Assembly: GCA_002070605.1 (NCBI GenBank)
Contig: MWDO01000023.1
Span: forward strand, 1-42,480
Source of the DNA: Spirochaetes bacterium ADurb.Bin133
GTDB lineage: Bacteria > Spirochaetota > GWE2-31-10 > MWDO01
DNA: 42,480 nt
Reading direction: 5' to 3'
Shown: positions 1-7,811 of the stretch, piece after piece
Numbering within the stretch: the stretch's first letter is position 1
Layout of the letters: the number at the start of each line of letters is the position of its first letter
Notes under the pieces: model-generated
Told to the model about the DNA's origin: nothing
What the model saw: only the letters and a program-made list of their open reading frames with translations
The model's database searches: none
Made by a program: the position numbers and the translations under genes

Positions 1-61
1 CTAATATTCTTCAAAGGATATTTAAAATATGCGCAGGCGAAATCTAAATTTATCTCCACTT

Positions 62-250
62 GGAAGGGAGTATGTCGCGTCGCGCCGCTCCCCGATATAA
101 TTTGACACATATGGAGCTGTATGCACCGCGTCGCTCCCCGATAGAAATTGACACATATGGAGCTGCATGCGCCGCGCCGCTCCTCGAGAGAAATTGACAC
201 ATATGGAGTATGCGCCGCGTCGCTCCCCGATGAAAAATGACACATATGCG
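62..250. repeat. Tandem array of about 46-bp palindrome-bearing repeats
   Basis: Copies of TTGACACATATG start at 102, 148 and 194 (spacing 46 and 46). A diverged copy starts near 237, and a unit missing its left end covers 62-101. Each unit has the TTGACACATATG box, then a GC-rich stretch resembling TATGCGCCGCGTCGCTCCCC, then GATAGAAA. Within units, GGAGC (113-117, 159-163) can pair with GCTCC (133-137, 179-183), so each unit can fold into a small hairpin. The third unit keeps GGAG/CTCC at 205-208 and 223-226. No coding function is supported. The units are contiguous, with no unique spacers. Confidence 0.85.
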
Positions 251-269
251 TTTCTTTTCATCTAGAAAT

Positions 270-318
270 GTATGCGTCTCATATGCGTCAATTTCCCAAA
301 GAACCGACGGGTCGCGCG
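270..318 (+). repeat. Dispersed palindromic module, copy A
   Basis: CATATGCGTCAATTT (280-294) is a half of the consensus palindrome TTGACRCATATGYGTCAA. It is followed by CCCAAAGAACCGACGG (295-310) and a GC-rich tail. The same combination, CATATG half-site plus C-run, A-run and CCGACGG, recurs at 2252-2300 and, inverted, at 42397-42436. This defines a composite repeat family found only between genes in this window. Confidence 0.7.
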
Positions 319-336
319 AACTATATTGAAAAATAT

Positions 337-364
337 TTGATTATGATAAAAATTATTGTATGAT
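337..364 (+). promoter_or_regulatory. Candidate promoter for the hydro-lyase beta subunit gene
   Basis: TTGATT (337-342) and TATGAT (359-364) are separated by 16 bp, giving a predicted start near 371 and a leader of about 90 nt. The region is AT-rich, so chance matches are possible. No other good match was seen between the repeats and the gene. Confidence 0.4.
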
Positions 365-460
365 AGAGGTAGATTTCAAATTGTTTGCGGGAAACGGTAG
401 GTTTAAACCCGCTGTTTTCTATAATGGTTTGCGAGTTATTGTAAATAGAGGACAGTCGGT

Positions 461-985
461 ATGGTTATTAAGATAAATTTAGAAACGGATTTTGACAAAT
501 TATTAGAAGCGCGGTCGGGCGATATGCTGGAATTAAGCGGAACTATTTTATCCGCCAGAGACGCCGCGCATAGCAGGATTCGCGAGTTAGTCGAGAGAGG
601 CGGCGGCATTCCTTTTTCTGTCAAAAATAAACTGATTTACTATATGGGACCGACGCCGGCTCGCGAGGGGTATCCCATAGGGAGTTGCGGGCCTACGTCG
701 AGTTATCGTATGGACGAGTTTTTGGAGACGGTTTGTAAACTCGGCTCGATCGGGTCTATCGGGAAAGGGGAGCGAAGCGGATATGTCGCCGATATTGTAC
801 AAAAATATAGAAGCCCGTATCTGGTTACTTTCGGCGGCGCGTCGGCTTATTTGGCAAAAAGGGTGAAAAACTCAAAAATTTTAGCGTTTCCCGATCTTGG
901 AGCGGAGGCGGTTTACGAGTTGGAAGCGGACAATTTTCCGGTAATCGTCGCTATGGATATTTACGGGAATTCCGTTTTTTCTTAA
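461..985 (+). CDS. Class I fumarase/tartrate dehydratase-type Fe-S hydro-lyase, beta subunit
   Basis: This 174-residue protein matches the C-terminal (beta) subunit of two-subunit class I fumarases and L-tartrate dehydratases, which reversibly hydrate fumarate (or dehydrate tartrate) using a 4Fe-4S cluster held by the alpha subunit. Family signatures seen are SARDAAH (31-37), GPTPA near 63-67, GSCGPTSSYRMD (74-85), GKG (101-103), LGAEA (146-150) and a C-terminal FPVIVAMDIYGNS. Length is normal for a separate beta subunit. The ATG follows an AGAGGACAG ribosome site. No alpha subunit lies next to it: upstream are repeats and downstream is a fic gene. The active enzyme would need an alpha subunit encoded elsewhere. 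Sequence alone does not separate fumarase from tartrate dehydratase. Confidence 0.88.
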   Translation: MVIKINLETDFDKLLEARSGDMLELSGTILSARDAAHSRIRELVERGGGIPFSVKNKLIYYMGPTPAREGYPIGSCGPTSSYRMDEFLETVCKLGSIGSIGKGERSGYVADIVQKYRSPYLVTFGGASAYLAKRVKNSKILAFPDLGAEAVYELEADNFPVIVAMDIYGNSVFS

Positions 986-1014
986 GTTCTCCAATTTTTG
1001 TATTACTAATTTTT

Positions 1015-1064
1015 ATTTGAAAAGCAACCTAAGGTTGGGCGGCTAGGTAAAAATATTTTCAAAT
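1015..1064 (+). terminator. Nested inverted repeat after the hydro-lyase gene
   Basis: ATTTGAAAA (1015-1023) and TTTTCAAAT (1056-1064) are perfect 9-bp inverted arms. They enclose a second hairpin, CAACC-TAA-GGTTG (1025-1037). It could stop transcription of the upstream gene, although it lacks a classical GC stem followed directly by a U-run. It ends just before the -35 box of the fic promoter. Confidence 0.4.
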
Positions 1065-1069
1065 ATATC

Positions 1070-1098
1070 TTGATTTATGAACTTAATACGAATATAAT
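1070..1098 (+). promoter_or_regulatory. Promoter of fic, placing the transcript start at the ATG
   Basis: TTGATT (1070-1075) and a perfect TATAAT (1093-1098) are separated by 17 bp. The expected transcription start, 7 nt past the -10 box, is 1105, exactly the A of the fic start codon. No ribosome site precedes that ATG, so the mRNA is predicted to be leaderless. Confidence 0.62.
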
Positions 1099-1104
1099 AC
1101 GCGC

Positions 1105-2190
1105 ATGTTCAAAAAAGAGAATTACAAAGCGCTTGAAAAAAAACTGGAATTTAACCCTAATATATATCGGCAAATATTAAAGAAAATCGGTTTTATCGAT
1201 TCTTTTAAAGGCGAATGGAGCGTTATAGAAAAACAGGAAAACCGTTATCTAAAAGAACTTAAAAAGATCGCGACTATCGAAAGTATCGGGTCTTCAACCA
1301 GAATCGAGGGGGCAATTTTAACCGACGACGAAATAAAACAACTTCTAAAAGATGTTAAAATAACCAAATTTGAAACTCGCGACCAGCAGGAAGTTGTCGG
1401 GTATTATGAGGCGCTCTCAATAATACTCGATAATTACGATAAAATCCCCATCGCCGAAAATTATATCAAACAGCTTCATAAAATTTTACTCGGGAAAAGT
1501 GAAAAAGACGCAAGGCATAGAGGGGATTATAAAACTTCTTCCAATGCCGTCGTTGCCAAGTATCCCGATGGAACGGAAAAAACAATATTCAAAACGACAG
1601 AACCTTTTTTAGTTAATAAGGAAATGTCGGAATTAATTGAATGGACTAACAACAATTTCAACAAAGATGATTTTCATCCTCTAATTGTCGTCGCGCTTTT
1701 TGTCTATGAATTCCTCTCAATTCATCCATTCCAGGATGGAAACGGTAGATTATCCCGACTTTTAACAACAATTCTTTTGATGAAAGCCGGCTATCAATTT
1801 GTCCAATACGTCTCATTTGAACGCATCGTCGAACAACGAAAAAAGGAGTATTACGAGGCTTTAATGGATGGACAAAAAAACCGCTACGGCGAAGCGGAAA
1901 AAATTGATCTCTGGTTGCTCTTTTTTTTAGACTCGCTGGAGACTCTCATAAAAAAATTACAGATAAAATATGAAAATTACTCAAATATAGGCGGTTATCT
2001 TAATAAGCGGCAAAAAGATATTGTCGATTTTATAACAAATAACCAGCCGGTAAAATTACAGGATATTTTAGAAAAATTGCCGGACTACTCAAAAAATACA
2101 ATTAAAAATGACCTGATCTATCTTAAAAATGAAAACGCCATTGAGCAGGTGGGTAAATATAAAGGGGCGACATATATTTTGAAGAAATAG
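1105..2190 (+). CDS. Fic-domain protein adenylyltransferase with N-terminal inhibitory helix and winged helix
   Basis: The 361-residue protein has the Fic core motif HPFQDGNGR (207-215) with catalytic His207. Fic enzymes transfer AMP from ATP to hydroxyl side chains of target proteins. The N-terminal region carries SSTRIEG (63-69), matching the (S/T)xxxE(G/N) inhibitory-helix motif, with Glu68 as the predicted autoinhibitory residue, so this is an inhibition-helix-in-cis Fic. Residues from about 299 resemble a winged-helix DNA-binding domain, a common arrangement in bacterial Fic proteins that may self-regulate. No separate antitoxin gene is adjacent. No usable start lies between the ATG and the inhibitory motif, which supports the 1105 start despite the missing ribosome site. 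The target is unknown. Confidence 0.9.
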   Translation: MFKKENYKALEKKLEFNPNIYRQILKKIGFIDSFKGEWSVIEKQENRYLKELKKIATIESIGSSTRIEGAILTDDEIKQLLKDVKITKFETRDQQEVVGYYEALSIILDNYDKIPIAENYIKQLHKILLGKSEKDARHRGDYKTSSNAVVAKYPDGTEKTIFKTTEPFLVNKEMSELIEWTNNNFNKDDFHPLIVVALFVYEFLSIHPFQDGNGRLSRLLTTILLMKAGYQFVQYVSFERIVEQRKKEYYEALMDGQKNRYGEAEKIDLWLLFFLDSLETLIKKLQIKYENYSNIGGYLNKRQKDIVDFITNNQPVKLQDILEKLPDYSKNTIKNDLIYLKNENAIEQVGKYKGATYILKK

Positions 2191-2195
2191 AAACC

Positions 2196-2300
2196 GTCGC
2201 ATATGCGTCGAATTTACATAAGAGCTCATATGTGTCAAAAATAAATTTGACGCATATGGGCTAATATAGAAAAATCTTCCTCGCCCCAAAAAACCGACGG
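2196..2300. repeat. Dispersed palindromic module, copy B, with long hairpin
   Basis: GCATATGCG lies at 2199-2207. CATATGTGTCAAA (2227-2239) and TTTGACGCATATG (2246-2258) form a 13-bp stem with one G-U pair and the loop AATAAA. GCCCCAAAAAACCGACGG (2283-2300) completes the module shared with copies A and C. It starts 6 bp after the fic stop codon, so the hairpin may also trim or stop the fic transcript, but no U-run follows it. Confidence 0.72.
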
Positions 2301-2325
2301 ATTACTAAATTTTATTTAATAAAAG

Positions 2326-2355
2326 TTGAATTTTAGTCGATTATTGTAGTAGAAT
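2326..2355 (+). promoter_or_regulatory. Candidate promoter for the hydrogenase-like/MCP gene
   Basis: TTGAAT (2326-2331) and TAGAAT (2350-2355) are separated by 18 bp. The predicted start near 2362 leaves a leader of about 22 nt. It lies immediately downstream of the palindromic repeat block. Confidence 0.42.
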
Positions 2356-2383
2356 AGAAAATTTTTTACGCAAGGTCGTTTCT

Positions 2384-4189
2384 ATGAATTTGGTTAAAGT
2401 TGATAAAGATAAGTGCGTTAATTGTTACAGATGTATAGCCGTATGTCCGGTTAAGTATTGCTTAAACGCCGGAGACGAAACGGTAGAGATAATCGGCTCT
2501 TCATGCATATATTGCGGCAAGTGCATCGAAGTTTGCAGTCGCGGGGCGATTAGTTATGCGGACGATTTTGCTCTGTTTTTATCTAAGCCCCATGAAAATT
2601 TGGTTTTTATTATATCTCCGGCGATTGTCGGTTCGTGGGGAGGGGAGTACCGAAGAATAATCGCATATCTTCGAAGCAACTTAAAGGCAAAAAAAGTTTA
2701 CGACGGGGGATTTGGCGCCGAACTTACCGCTATGAAATACGAGGAGTTTATTAAGGAAAATAATCCGAAATGCGTTATTTCGCAAACTTGCCCGGTTGTC
2801 GTTAAATTCATAGAGACCTACAAACCTCAATTAATGCAATATTTGGCGCCGGTCGATAGTCCCGCTTTATCCTTGGCGAGATATCTGAGAGAGACGGAAA
2901 AATTCAACGGCGAAATCGCTTTTTTGGGCTCTTGTATCGGAAATACTTTTGAATTTAAAGATCCAAATACAAAAAACTACATTGATTACAACATAACTTT
3001 TCAAAAACTACTCAAGTATATCAAGAAACGAAAAATCGACGTTATGAATATGCCTGAGGATGGTTTTGACGACTTTGAAGCCGAAAGAGGCGTCGCTTAT
3101 TCAAGACCGGGAGGAATGAGGGAGGTAATTCTTAGAGATATGGATATACCGCTTCGAGCCCGGCGAATCGAAGGGGATATAATATATGAAGAGTATTTTG
3201 ACGAATTAATAAAAAACATAAACGAAAACCGGGACGTTCCTCTTTTTATAGACGCTCTCAATTGCGAAAAAGGATGCGCTTTCGGTCCGGGATATATCAA
3301 AGGATTTACCCTGGACGACGCCGATTATTTTTATAATAGAAGGATTAAAGAACAACAGAGAGGTTACGGCGGAGTAAAGAACTTTAAGAAAAAATTTAAA
3401 AAATTACAAGAAGATCTCAAAGATAAAACTTTTGAAAGAAAATATACCAGAAGAAATTCCGAATTTGATCCGGCTATCGTAAATAACGAACAATTACAGA
3501 AAATTTATCAAGATATGGGGAAGAGTAAACCGGTCGATTTTAAGAATTGCAACGGTTGCGGATATTTCAAATGCGAATCAATGGCTCGGGCTATTTACGG
3601 CGGTTTAAATAAAAAGGAGAATTGTCATTTTTATTTGAGCGAGTTATTGAATTCTAAAAGCGCAAATTTAACCGATATTTCAAACAAACTTTCAAATTCG
3701 TTAAAAAATATGAGCGAAAAAGTTGATAATATAAAGATGATTTTTGCGGAAATAAACAATTCTTTTTCAATAACTCACGACGCTCTAAGCAACGTCGGCA
3801 AATCTAACGACGGTCTTGTGAAGTTGTCGCAAAATTTTACGCCGATAGTAGACGCTATTACCGAGATTTCCGATCAAACGCACCTTCTTTCGCTAAACGC
3901 CGCGATAGAGGCGGCTAGAGCGGGTTCGGCCGGTAAAGGATTCGCTATAGTCGCTCACGAGGTAGATAAGTTGTCGTCTCAAACGGCGGAAGAGGTTGAA
4001 AAAATTACTCCGATGGTTAAAGATCTGATCGCTAGAATTAATCAAATTAATCAGCGCGGCGAGATAGTTCTTCAAGATTTGGAGTCGGTTAAGAACAGTT
4101 ATCAGGAATTTTTTGAATCAATTTTTGCCGTATCAAACATTTTAGAAGAATTAATTGAAGAATCTTCAAAATTAATTGAATCCGTTTAA
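2384..4189 (+). CDS. FeFe-hydrogenase-like sensor fused to a methyl-accepting chemotaxis signalling domain
   Basis: Domain order in 601 residues: two 4Fe-4S ferredoxin clusters (C11/14/17/21 and C41/44/47/51); an FeFe-hydrogenase large-subunit-like domain (about 70-345); a further Fe-S domain of the CxxCGxxxC type (C389, C392, C397, C414); and a coiled-coil MCP signalling domain (about 430-600) with the conserved hairpin tip [17 protein letters not shown] (498-514). No signal peptide or membrane span is visible, so it should be cytosolic. H-cluster motifs are altered: L1 is SQTCP (C136), L2 is SCIGNTFE (C184, with Asn where Lys is usual), and L3 keeps both cysteines (C294, C298). The likely role is redox or H2 sensing passed to CheA, not bulk hydrogen turnover; that is inferred. 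The ribosome site (AAGG) is modest. Confidence 0.85.
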   Translation: MNLVKVDKDKCVNCYRCIAVCPVKYCLNAGDETVEIIGSSCIYCGKCIEVCSRGAISYADDFALFLSKPHENLVFIISPAIVGSWGGEYRRIIAYLRSNLKAKKVYDGGFGAELTAMKYEEFIKENNPKCVISQTCPVVVKFIETYKPQLMQYLAPVDSPALSLARYLRETEKFNGEIAFLGSCIGNTFEFKDPNTKNYIDYNITFQKLLKYIKKRKIDVMNMPEDGFDDFEAERGVAYSRPGGMREVILRDMDIPLRARRIEGDIIYEEYFDELIKNINENRDVPLFIDALNCEKGCAFGPGYIKGFTLDDADYFYNRRIKEQQRGYGGVKNFKKKFKKLQEDLKDKTFERKYTRRNSEFDPAIVNNEQLQKIYQDMGKSKPVDFKNCNGCGYFKCESMARAIYGGLNKKENCHFYLSELLNSKSANLTDISNKLSNSLKNMSEKVDNIKMIFAEINNSFSITHDALSNVGKSNDGLVKLSQNFTPIVDAITEISDQTHLLSLNAAIEAARAGSAGKGFAIVAHEVDKLSSQTAEEVEKITPMVKDLIARINQINQRGEIVLQDLESVKNSYQEFFESIFAVSNILEELIEESSKLIESV

Positions 4190-4212
4190 ACAAAATTTAA
4201 TTTAAAATTTTA

Positions 4213-4241
4213 TTGACAACTATTAAATAATCTTGTATATT
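4213..4241 (+). promoter_or_regulatory. Promoter of the tRNA-Thr/rpmG/tRNA-Trp/secE/nusG cluster
   Basis: A perfect TTGACA (4213-4218) and TATATT (4236-4241) with a 17-bp spacer predict a start near 4248, ten bases before the tRNA. The same pair of boxes with the same spacing precedes rpsL at 15665-15693. Confidence 0.78.
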
Positions 4242-4257
4242 TATCAGACTTTTTTTT

Positions 4258-4330
<73 letters not shown>

Positions 4331-4373
4331 ATGAATTTTGTCGGTTTAATATTTAGAATAGACAGGGGTTTTT

Positions 4374-4547
4374 ATGGCTGTAAAAAAAGGTACAAATGAG
4401 AAAATTGCGTTAATGTGTACGGAATGCAATAGAAAAAACTATACGACTATGAAGAATAAAAAAAATATACAGGGTAAGATGGAAAAGAGTAAGTATTGCA
4501 AATGGGATAGAAAGCATACCTTTCACAAGGAAACAAAAATAAAATAA
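4374..4547 (+). CDS. rpmG: 50S ribosomal protein L33, with three of four zinc cysteines
   Basis: This is a 57-residue ORF starting MAVKKGTNEK, with CTEC (C15, C18), the NYTT segment and YCKWDRKHT near the C-terminus, all typical of L33 of the large subunit. Zinc-binding L33 usually has a second CxxC pair; here C42 is kept but the fourth ligand is Asp45. Position between tRNA-Thr and tRNA-Trp, just before secE and nusG, is the classical context. AGGGG upstream of the ATG serves as ribosome site. Confidence 0.95.
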   Translation: MAVKKGTNEKIALMCTECNRKNYTTMKNKKNIQGKMEKSKYCKWDRKHTFHKETKIK

Positions 4548-4567
4548 ATTTTATTTTTTTTAATTTT

Positions 4568-4640
4568 AGGGCAATAGTTCAGTTGGTAGAACGTCGGTCT
4601 CCAAAACCGAATGTCGTGGGTTCGAGTCCTGCTTGCCCTG
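4568..4640 (+). tRNA. tRNA-Trp (CCA anticodon)
   Basis: A 73-nt cloverleaf. AGGGCAA pairs with TTGCCCT, the anticodon stem TCGGT/ACCGA encloses loop CTCCAAA with anticodon CCA, and the T-loop is TTCGAGT. The discriminator is G, as expected for bacterial tRNA-Trp. It lies between rpmG and secE, a widely conserved position. Confidence 0.96.
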
Positions 4641-4700
4641 GTTTATTTGTCGGTTATCCGTATGGGCGATTGATAGGATGTTATTTAAAAGGGTTGATTT

Positions 4701-4892
4701 ATGAAGAAGATAATTGATTTTGTTAGGGAGAGTTTTGCCGAGTTAAAGAAAGTAAGCTGGCCTTCTAGAGAAGACGTTGCGTCTCAGACGGTTGTCGTGG
4801 TGGTTTCTCTTATTATAGTATCCATGCTATTAACGGTTATTGATTTTCTGTCTTTGGAAGCGATATCTAAGATTATTACTTTGGGAATGTGA
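4701..4892 (+). CDS. secE: Preprotein translocase subunit SecE
   Basis: The 63-residue short-form SecE has an N-terminal amphipathic helix with the conserved ELKKVSWPSRED segment (about 14-25) and one membrane span (about 30-52). It clamps SecY in the inner-membrane SecYEG channel. It lies directly upstream of nusG, the standard pairing. The ribosome site AAGGG is about 8 nt from the ATG. Confidence 0.96.
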   Translation: MKKIIDFVRESFAELKKVSWPSREDVASQTVVVVVSLIIVSMLLTVIDFLSLEAISKIITLGM

Positions 4893-4903
4893 TAGGGGTT
4901 TTG

Positions 4904-5458
4904 ATGAGCAAGGGGTGGTACGTTCTACATGTTTATTCCGGCTATGAGAAGAAGGTTGAAGAGGCTGTCAATAAACTGATCGACGAGAAGGTTCTCGACG
5001 GAATTCTTTATCAGATAAAAGTTCCGATGAGAGACGTCGCCGAGATGAAAAACGGGAAGAAAAAAATTCAGAAAAAAAAGGTTTTCCCCGGTTACGTTCT
5101 CGTAGAGGTTGATATAGATAAACGTAGATGGAAGGAGATATATTCCGTTATAAAAAGCATTAATGGCGTTACGGGGTTTGTCGGAGCGGATAAGTTGAGG
5201 ATACCGTTTCCGTTGGCAAACGAAGAGGCTAAGGCGATGTTGCAGACCGCCGGCGATTCTAAAACGGACGTTTTTACGAAACAGAAGTTTGATTATAAAC
5301 ATGGGGAGACTATTAAAATTATCGACGGGCCTTTCAATACTTTTACCGGCGTCGTCGAAGAGATTAATAGAGAAAGAAATAAAATGAAGGTTATGGTAGG
5401 GATATTTGGCAGATCCACTCCCGTGGAGTTGGATTTTAATCAAGTTGAGAAAATTTAA
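4904..5458 (+). CDS. nusG: Transcription elongation/termination factor NusG
   Basis: The 184-residue protein has an NGN domain beginning KGWYVLHVYSGYEKKVE and a C-terminal KOW domain (about 125-184) around GETIKIIDGPFNTFTGVVEEI. NusG binds the RNA polymerase clamp and, through KOW, Rho or ribosomal S10. The ATG at 4904 is chosen over one at 4889, which overlaps the secE stop; AGGGG (4892-4896) sits at proper distance from 4904. Confidence 0.95.
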   Translation: MSKGWYVLHVYSGYEKKVEEAVNKLIDEKVLDGILYQIKVPMRDVAEMKNGKKKIQKKKVFPGYVLVEVDIDKRRWKEIYSVIKSINGVTGFVGADKLRIPFPLANEEAKAMLQTAGDSKTDVFTKQKFDYKHGETIKIIDGPFNTFTGVVEEINRERNKMKVMVGIFGRSTPVELDFNQVEKI

Positions 5459-5495
5459 AAAATAGTTATAGATTTTATTTAAGAAGGGAATAATT

Positions 5496-5921
5496 ATGGC
5501 TAAGAAAATTAAAGCGATTGTAAAGCTGCAGGCTCCGGGCGGGCAGGCAAATCCGGCTAAGGGAATAGGACCCGCTTTGGGACCCCACGGCGCGAGCGCC
5601 CCGGATTTTTGTAAACAATTTAACGATAAAACAAAAGATCAACCCGGTTTGATTTTACCTGTGATTATTACTATATATCAGGATAGATCTTTTACTTTTG
5701 TAATTAAGACTCCGCCCGCGGTAGTTTTGATAAAGAAAGAGTTGGGGTTGGAGAAAGGATCGGCGGTTCCTCATAAGGAAAAGGTTGGTAAAATTTCTAA
5801 AAGTTTGGTTCGAAAAATCGCCGAGATCAAGTTGCCTGATCTTAACGCTAACGATGTAGACGCGGCTATGAAGATTGTCGCCGGTTCGGCTAGAAGTATG
5901 GGCGTTGAAGTTGTAGATTGA
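5496..5921 (+). CDS. rplK: 50S ribosomal protein L11
   Basis: The 141-residue L11 has the N-terminal signature [20 protein letters not shown], including the proline-rich helix that meets thiostrepton and factor G, and a C-terminal RNA-binding domain ending [10 protein letters not shown]. It forms the GTPase-associated centre with 23S rRNA and L10/L12. Length is normal. AGAAGGGAA precedes the ATG, and rplA follows after 33 bp. Confidence 0.97.
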   Translation: MAKKIKAIVKLQAPGGQANPAKGIGPALGPHGASAPDFCKQFNDKTKDQPGLILPVIITIYQDRSFTFVIKTPPAVVLIKKELGLEKGSAVPHKEKVGKISKSLVRKIAEIKLPDLNANDVDAAMKIVAGSARSMGVEVVD

Positions 5922-5954
5922 TAATTTGTATATATAATGATATAAGGAGATTGT

Positions 5955-6638
5955 ATGTCAAAGTCGGGTAAAAAATATAGAGAGGCTCTAAAGAAATATG
6001 ATAAAACTGAGATGTTTGATCTTGATAGCGGGGTTTCTCTATTGAAGGAGTGCGCTTTTGCGAAATTTGACGAAACCGTCGAGATGTCGTTAAGATTGAG
6101 ATTGAAGAAAAGTCATACCGTTAGAGATACCGTAGTGCTGCCTAATAATTTTGGAAAAGAAAAAAAGATATTAGTTATAGCTAAAGGCGATAAAGTTAAA
6201 GAGGCTTTGGAGGCGGGAGCCGCTTATGCCGGAGACGAAGAGTATATTGATAAAATCAAAGGGGGATGGATTGATTTTGACGTCGTCGTCGCTACTCCCG
6301 ATATGATGAAAGAAGTCGGTAAATTAGGACCTGTTTTAGGTAAAAGAGGATTGATGCCCAATCCAAAAACCGGCACGGTTACGCAAGACGTTAAAGGCGC
6401 TATAGGCGAATTGAAGAAAGGGAGAGTAGAGTTTAGAGCCGATAAAACCGGCGTCGTGCACCTCGGCATCGGAAAGATTTCGATGGATAAAGAAATGATT
6501 AAAGAGAATCTTAAGGCGGTTTTTGAAGAGGTTTTAAAGAAAAGACCAAGCGATCTTAAAGGGGATTATATAGGTTCGTTATATATATCCTCAACGATGG
6601 GTCCCGGTATTAAGATTAATTCAAAAGTACTAATTTAA
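5955..6638 (+). CDS. rplA: 50S ribosomal protein L1
   Basis: The 227-residue L1 of the mobile stalk shows the family signature [21 protein letters not shown] and [15 protein letters not shown]1 binds 23S rRNA at the E-site side and in many bacteria represses its own rplK-rplA mRNA. AAGGAGA precedes the ATG. rplJ follows only 13 bp after the stop codon, so no separate rplJ leader of the E. coli type can fit here. Confidence 0.97.
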   Translation: MSKSGKKYREALKKYDKTEMFDLDSGVSLLKECAFAKFDETVEMSLRLRLKKSHTVRDTVVLPNNFGKEKKILVIAKGDKVKEALEAGAAYAGDEEYIDKIKGGWIDFDVVVATPDMMKEVGKLGPVLGKRGLMPNPKTGTVTQDVKGAIGELKKGRVEFRADKTGVVHLGIGKISMDKEMIKENLKAVFEEVLKKRPSDLKGDYIGSLYISSTMGPGIKINSKVLI

Positions 6639-6651
6639 AAGGGGGCGTTAT

Positions 6652-7173
6652 ATGGCTCAACAGTATAAGATTGATAAAGTTGCAGAATTAAAAGAGTTGT
6701 TTGATTCAAAATCGGAGTATGTTTTTTCGGATTATAGAGGGTTGTCGGTTGAGAAAATGACCGACTTAAGAAGAAGATTAAAGAAACTTGATTCGAAATT
6801 TGTCGTTATAAAGAATAGTTATATTAACATAATCGCTAAGAATAATAATATGCCCGAATTAAACGATAACACGAAAGGTCCTACTGCCGTTACGTTTTCG
6901 GATTCGGACAACATAAGCGAAGCTATAAAGACGTTGTTTGATTTTTCAAAGGGGACTACTTTAAAAGTTAAAGGCGGTTGGATAGACGGAATCGTTTACG
7001 ACGCTAAAGGTATAGAGGTAATATCAAAACTTCCCGGAAAACCGCAAATGATAGCTATGTTAATGGCGACGATGAACGCGCCTCTGCAGAATTTTGTTTA
7101 CTCGTGCAACGACGTTATCGGTAGATTTGTCAGGGCGGTAAACGCCGTTGCCGAACAGAAAAAAGGGGCTTAA
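6652..7173 (+). CDS. rplJ: 50S ribosomal protein L10
   Basis: The 173-residue L10 has the N-terminal RNA-binding domain with SDYRGLSVEKMTDLRRRL (about 26-43) and VIKNSY. The C-terminal helix (about 145-170) binds L12 dimers. It anchors the L12 stalk. Its gene follows rplA closely and precedes rplL by 86 bp. GGGGGCG precedes the ATG. Confidence 0.96.
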   Translation: MAQQYKIDKVAELKELFDSKSEYVFSDYRGLSVEKMTDLRRRLKKLDSKFVVIKNSYINIIAKNNNMPELNDNTKGPTAVTFSDSDNISEAIKTLFDFSKGTTLKVKGGWIDGIVYDAKGIEVISKLPGKPQMIAMLMATMNAPLQNFVYSCNDVIGRFVRAVNAVAEQKKGA

Positions 7174-7259
7174 CGAGATATTAAAACGGCGATGTCTTCC
7201 AAATTTTGGGCGCTATGCATTGTCGTTGTAATAAATATATTAAATGCGAGGGAGAAAAT

Positions 7260-7652
7260 ATGGCGACTATAACAAAAGAACAGATATTAGAAGCTATTAG
7301 CGGTATGACCGTGTTAGAATTGTCCGAATTAGTTAAGGCTATGGAGGAGAAATTCGGCGTAAGCGCGGCTCCGATAGCCGTAGCTGGAGTAGGCGCTCCG
7401 GTAGGCGGCGCGGCGGCGGACGCGGCTCAGGTTGAAGAAAAAGATGAATTCTCAGTAGTGCTCGTTGCCGCGGGGGCTAAGAAGATAGAAGTCATCAAAG
7501 AGGTTAGAGCTTTAACCGGGCTTGGCTTAAAAGAGGCTAAAGATATCGTAGACGCCGGGAACAAAGTCTTAAAAGAGGGAGCTTCGAAGAAAGAAGCTGA
7601 AGAGATTAAGGCTAAGTTGGTTGCCGCCGGCGCGACTGTAGAGTTGAAATAA
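7260..7652 (+). CDS. rplL: 50S ribosomal protein L7/L12
   Basis: The 130-residue stalk protein has an N-terminal dimerisation helix, an Ala/Gly/Pro/Val-rich hinge (about 37-59) and a factor-binding C-terminal domain with [20 protein letters not shown]. The ATG at 7260 follows GAGGGAG; an in-frame upstream ATG at 7206 would add 18 residues unlike L12 and is rejected. An intrinsic terminator follows directly. Confidence 0.97.
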   Translation: MATITKEQILEAISGMTVLELSELVKAMEEKFGVSAAPIAVAGVGAPVGGAAADAAQVEEKDEFSVVLVAAGAKKIEVIKEVRALTGLGLKEAKDIVDAGNKVLKEGASKKEAEEIKAKLVAAGATVELK

Positions 7653-7655
7653 TAT

Positions 7656-7695
7656 TTTCGCCGAATTGTTGAAATTCGGCGAAATATTTTTTTTA
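7656..7695 (+). terminator. Intrinsic terminator/attenuator between rplL and rpoB
   Basis: TTTCGCCGAATT (7656-7667) pairs perfectly with AATTCGGCGAAA (7673-7684) around loop GTTGA, followed by TATTTTTTTTA. The stem starts 3 bases after the rplL stop codon. In this position it probably reduces polymerase-subunit expression relative to the abundant L12, as the rplL-rpoB attenuator does in E. coli. Confidence 0.9.
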
Positions 7696-7811
7696 TGCGG
7701 ACTATTCTTTTTATAAACGAGCGAGTAGTTGTTAATTAAGTTGAGCAAGGAAACAAGCATAATAAATTCTTCATTACGCAATCATTTCTTTAAAAAATTT
7801 TCTTTTTTTGT

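Noticed and set aside
62-250. Possible CRISPR array
   Set aside because: The units are contiguous and about 46 bp throughout with no unique spacers, there are only about four copies, and no cas genes lie in the window.
22-261. Minus-strand open frame of 79 codons across the repeat array
   Set aside because: Its translation is just the repeat unit read as peptide (repeated GERR and VSF-like segments), with no ribosome site or family resemblance.
4186-4212. AT-rich imperfect inverted repeat after the hydrogenase-like/MCP gene as a terminator
   Set aside because: The possible stem consists only of A-T pairs with mismatches and no clear U-run, in a generally AT-rich stretch, so it was not called.
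4925-5443. 172-codon minus-strand frame opposite nusG, and similar frames opposite rpoB, rpoC, fusA and tuf
   Set aside because: They are antisense shadows of well-recognised genes with no family signatures or ribosome sites.
6639-6651. L10 autoregulatory leader before rplJ
   Set aside because: Only 13 bp separate rplA and rplJ, too short for the known leader structure.
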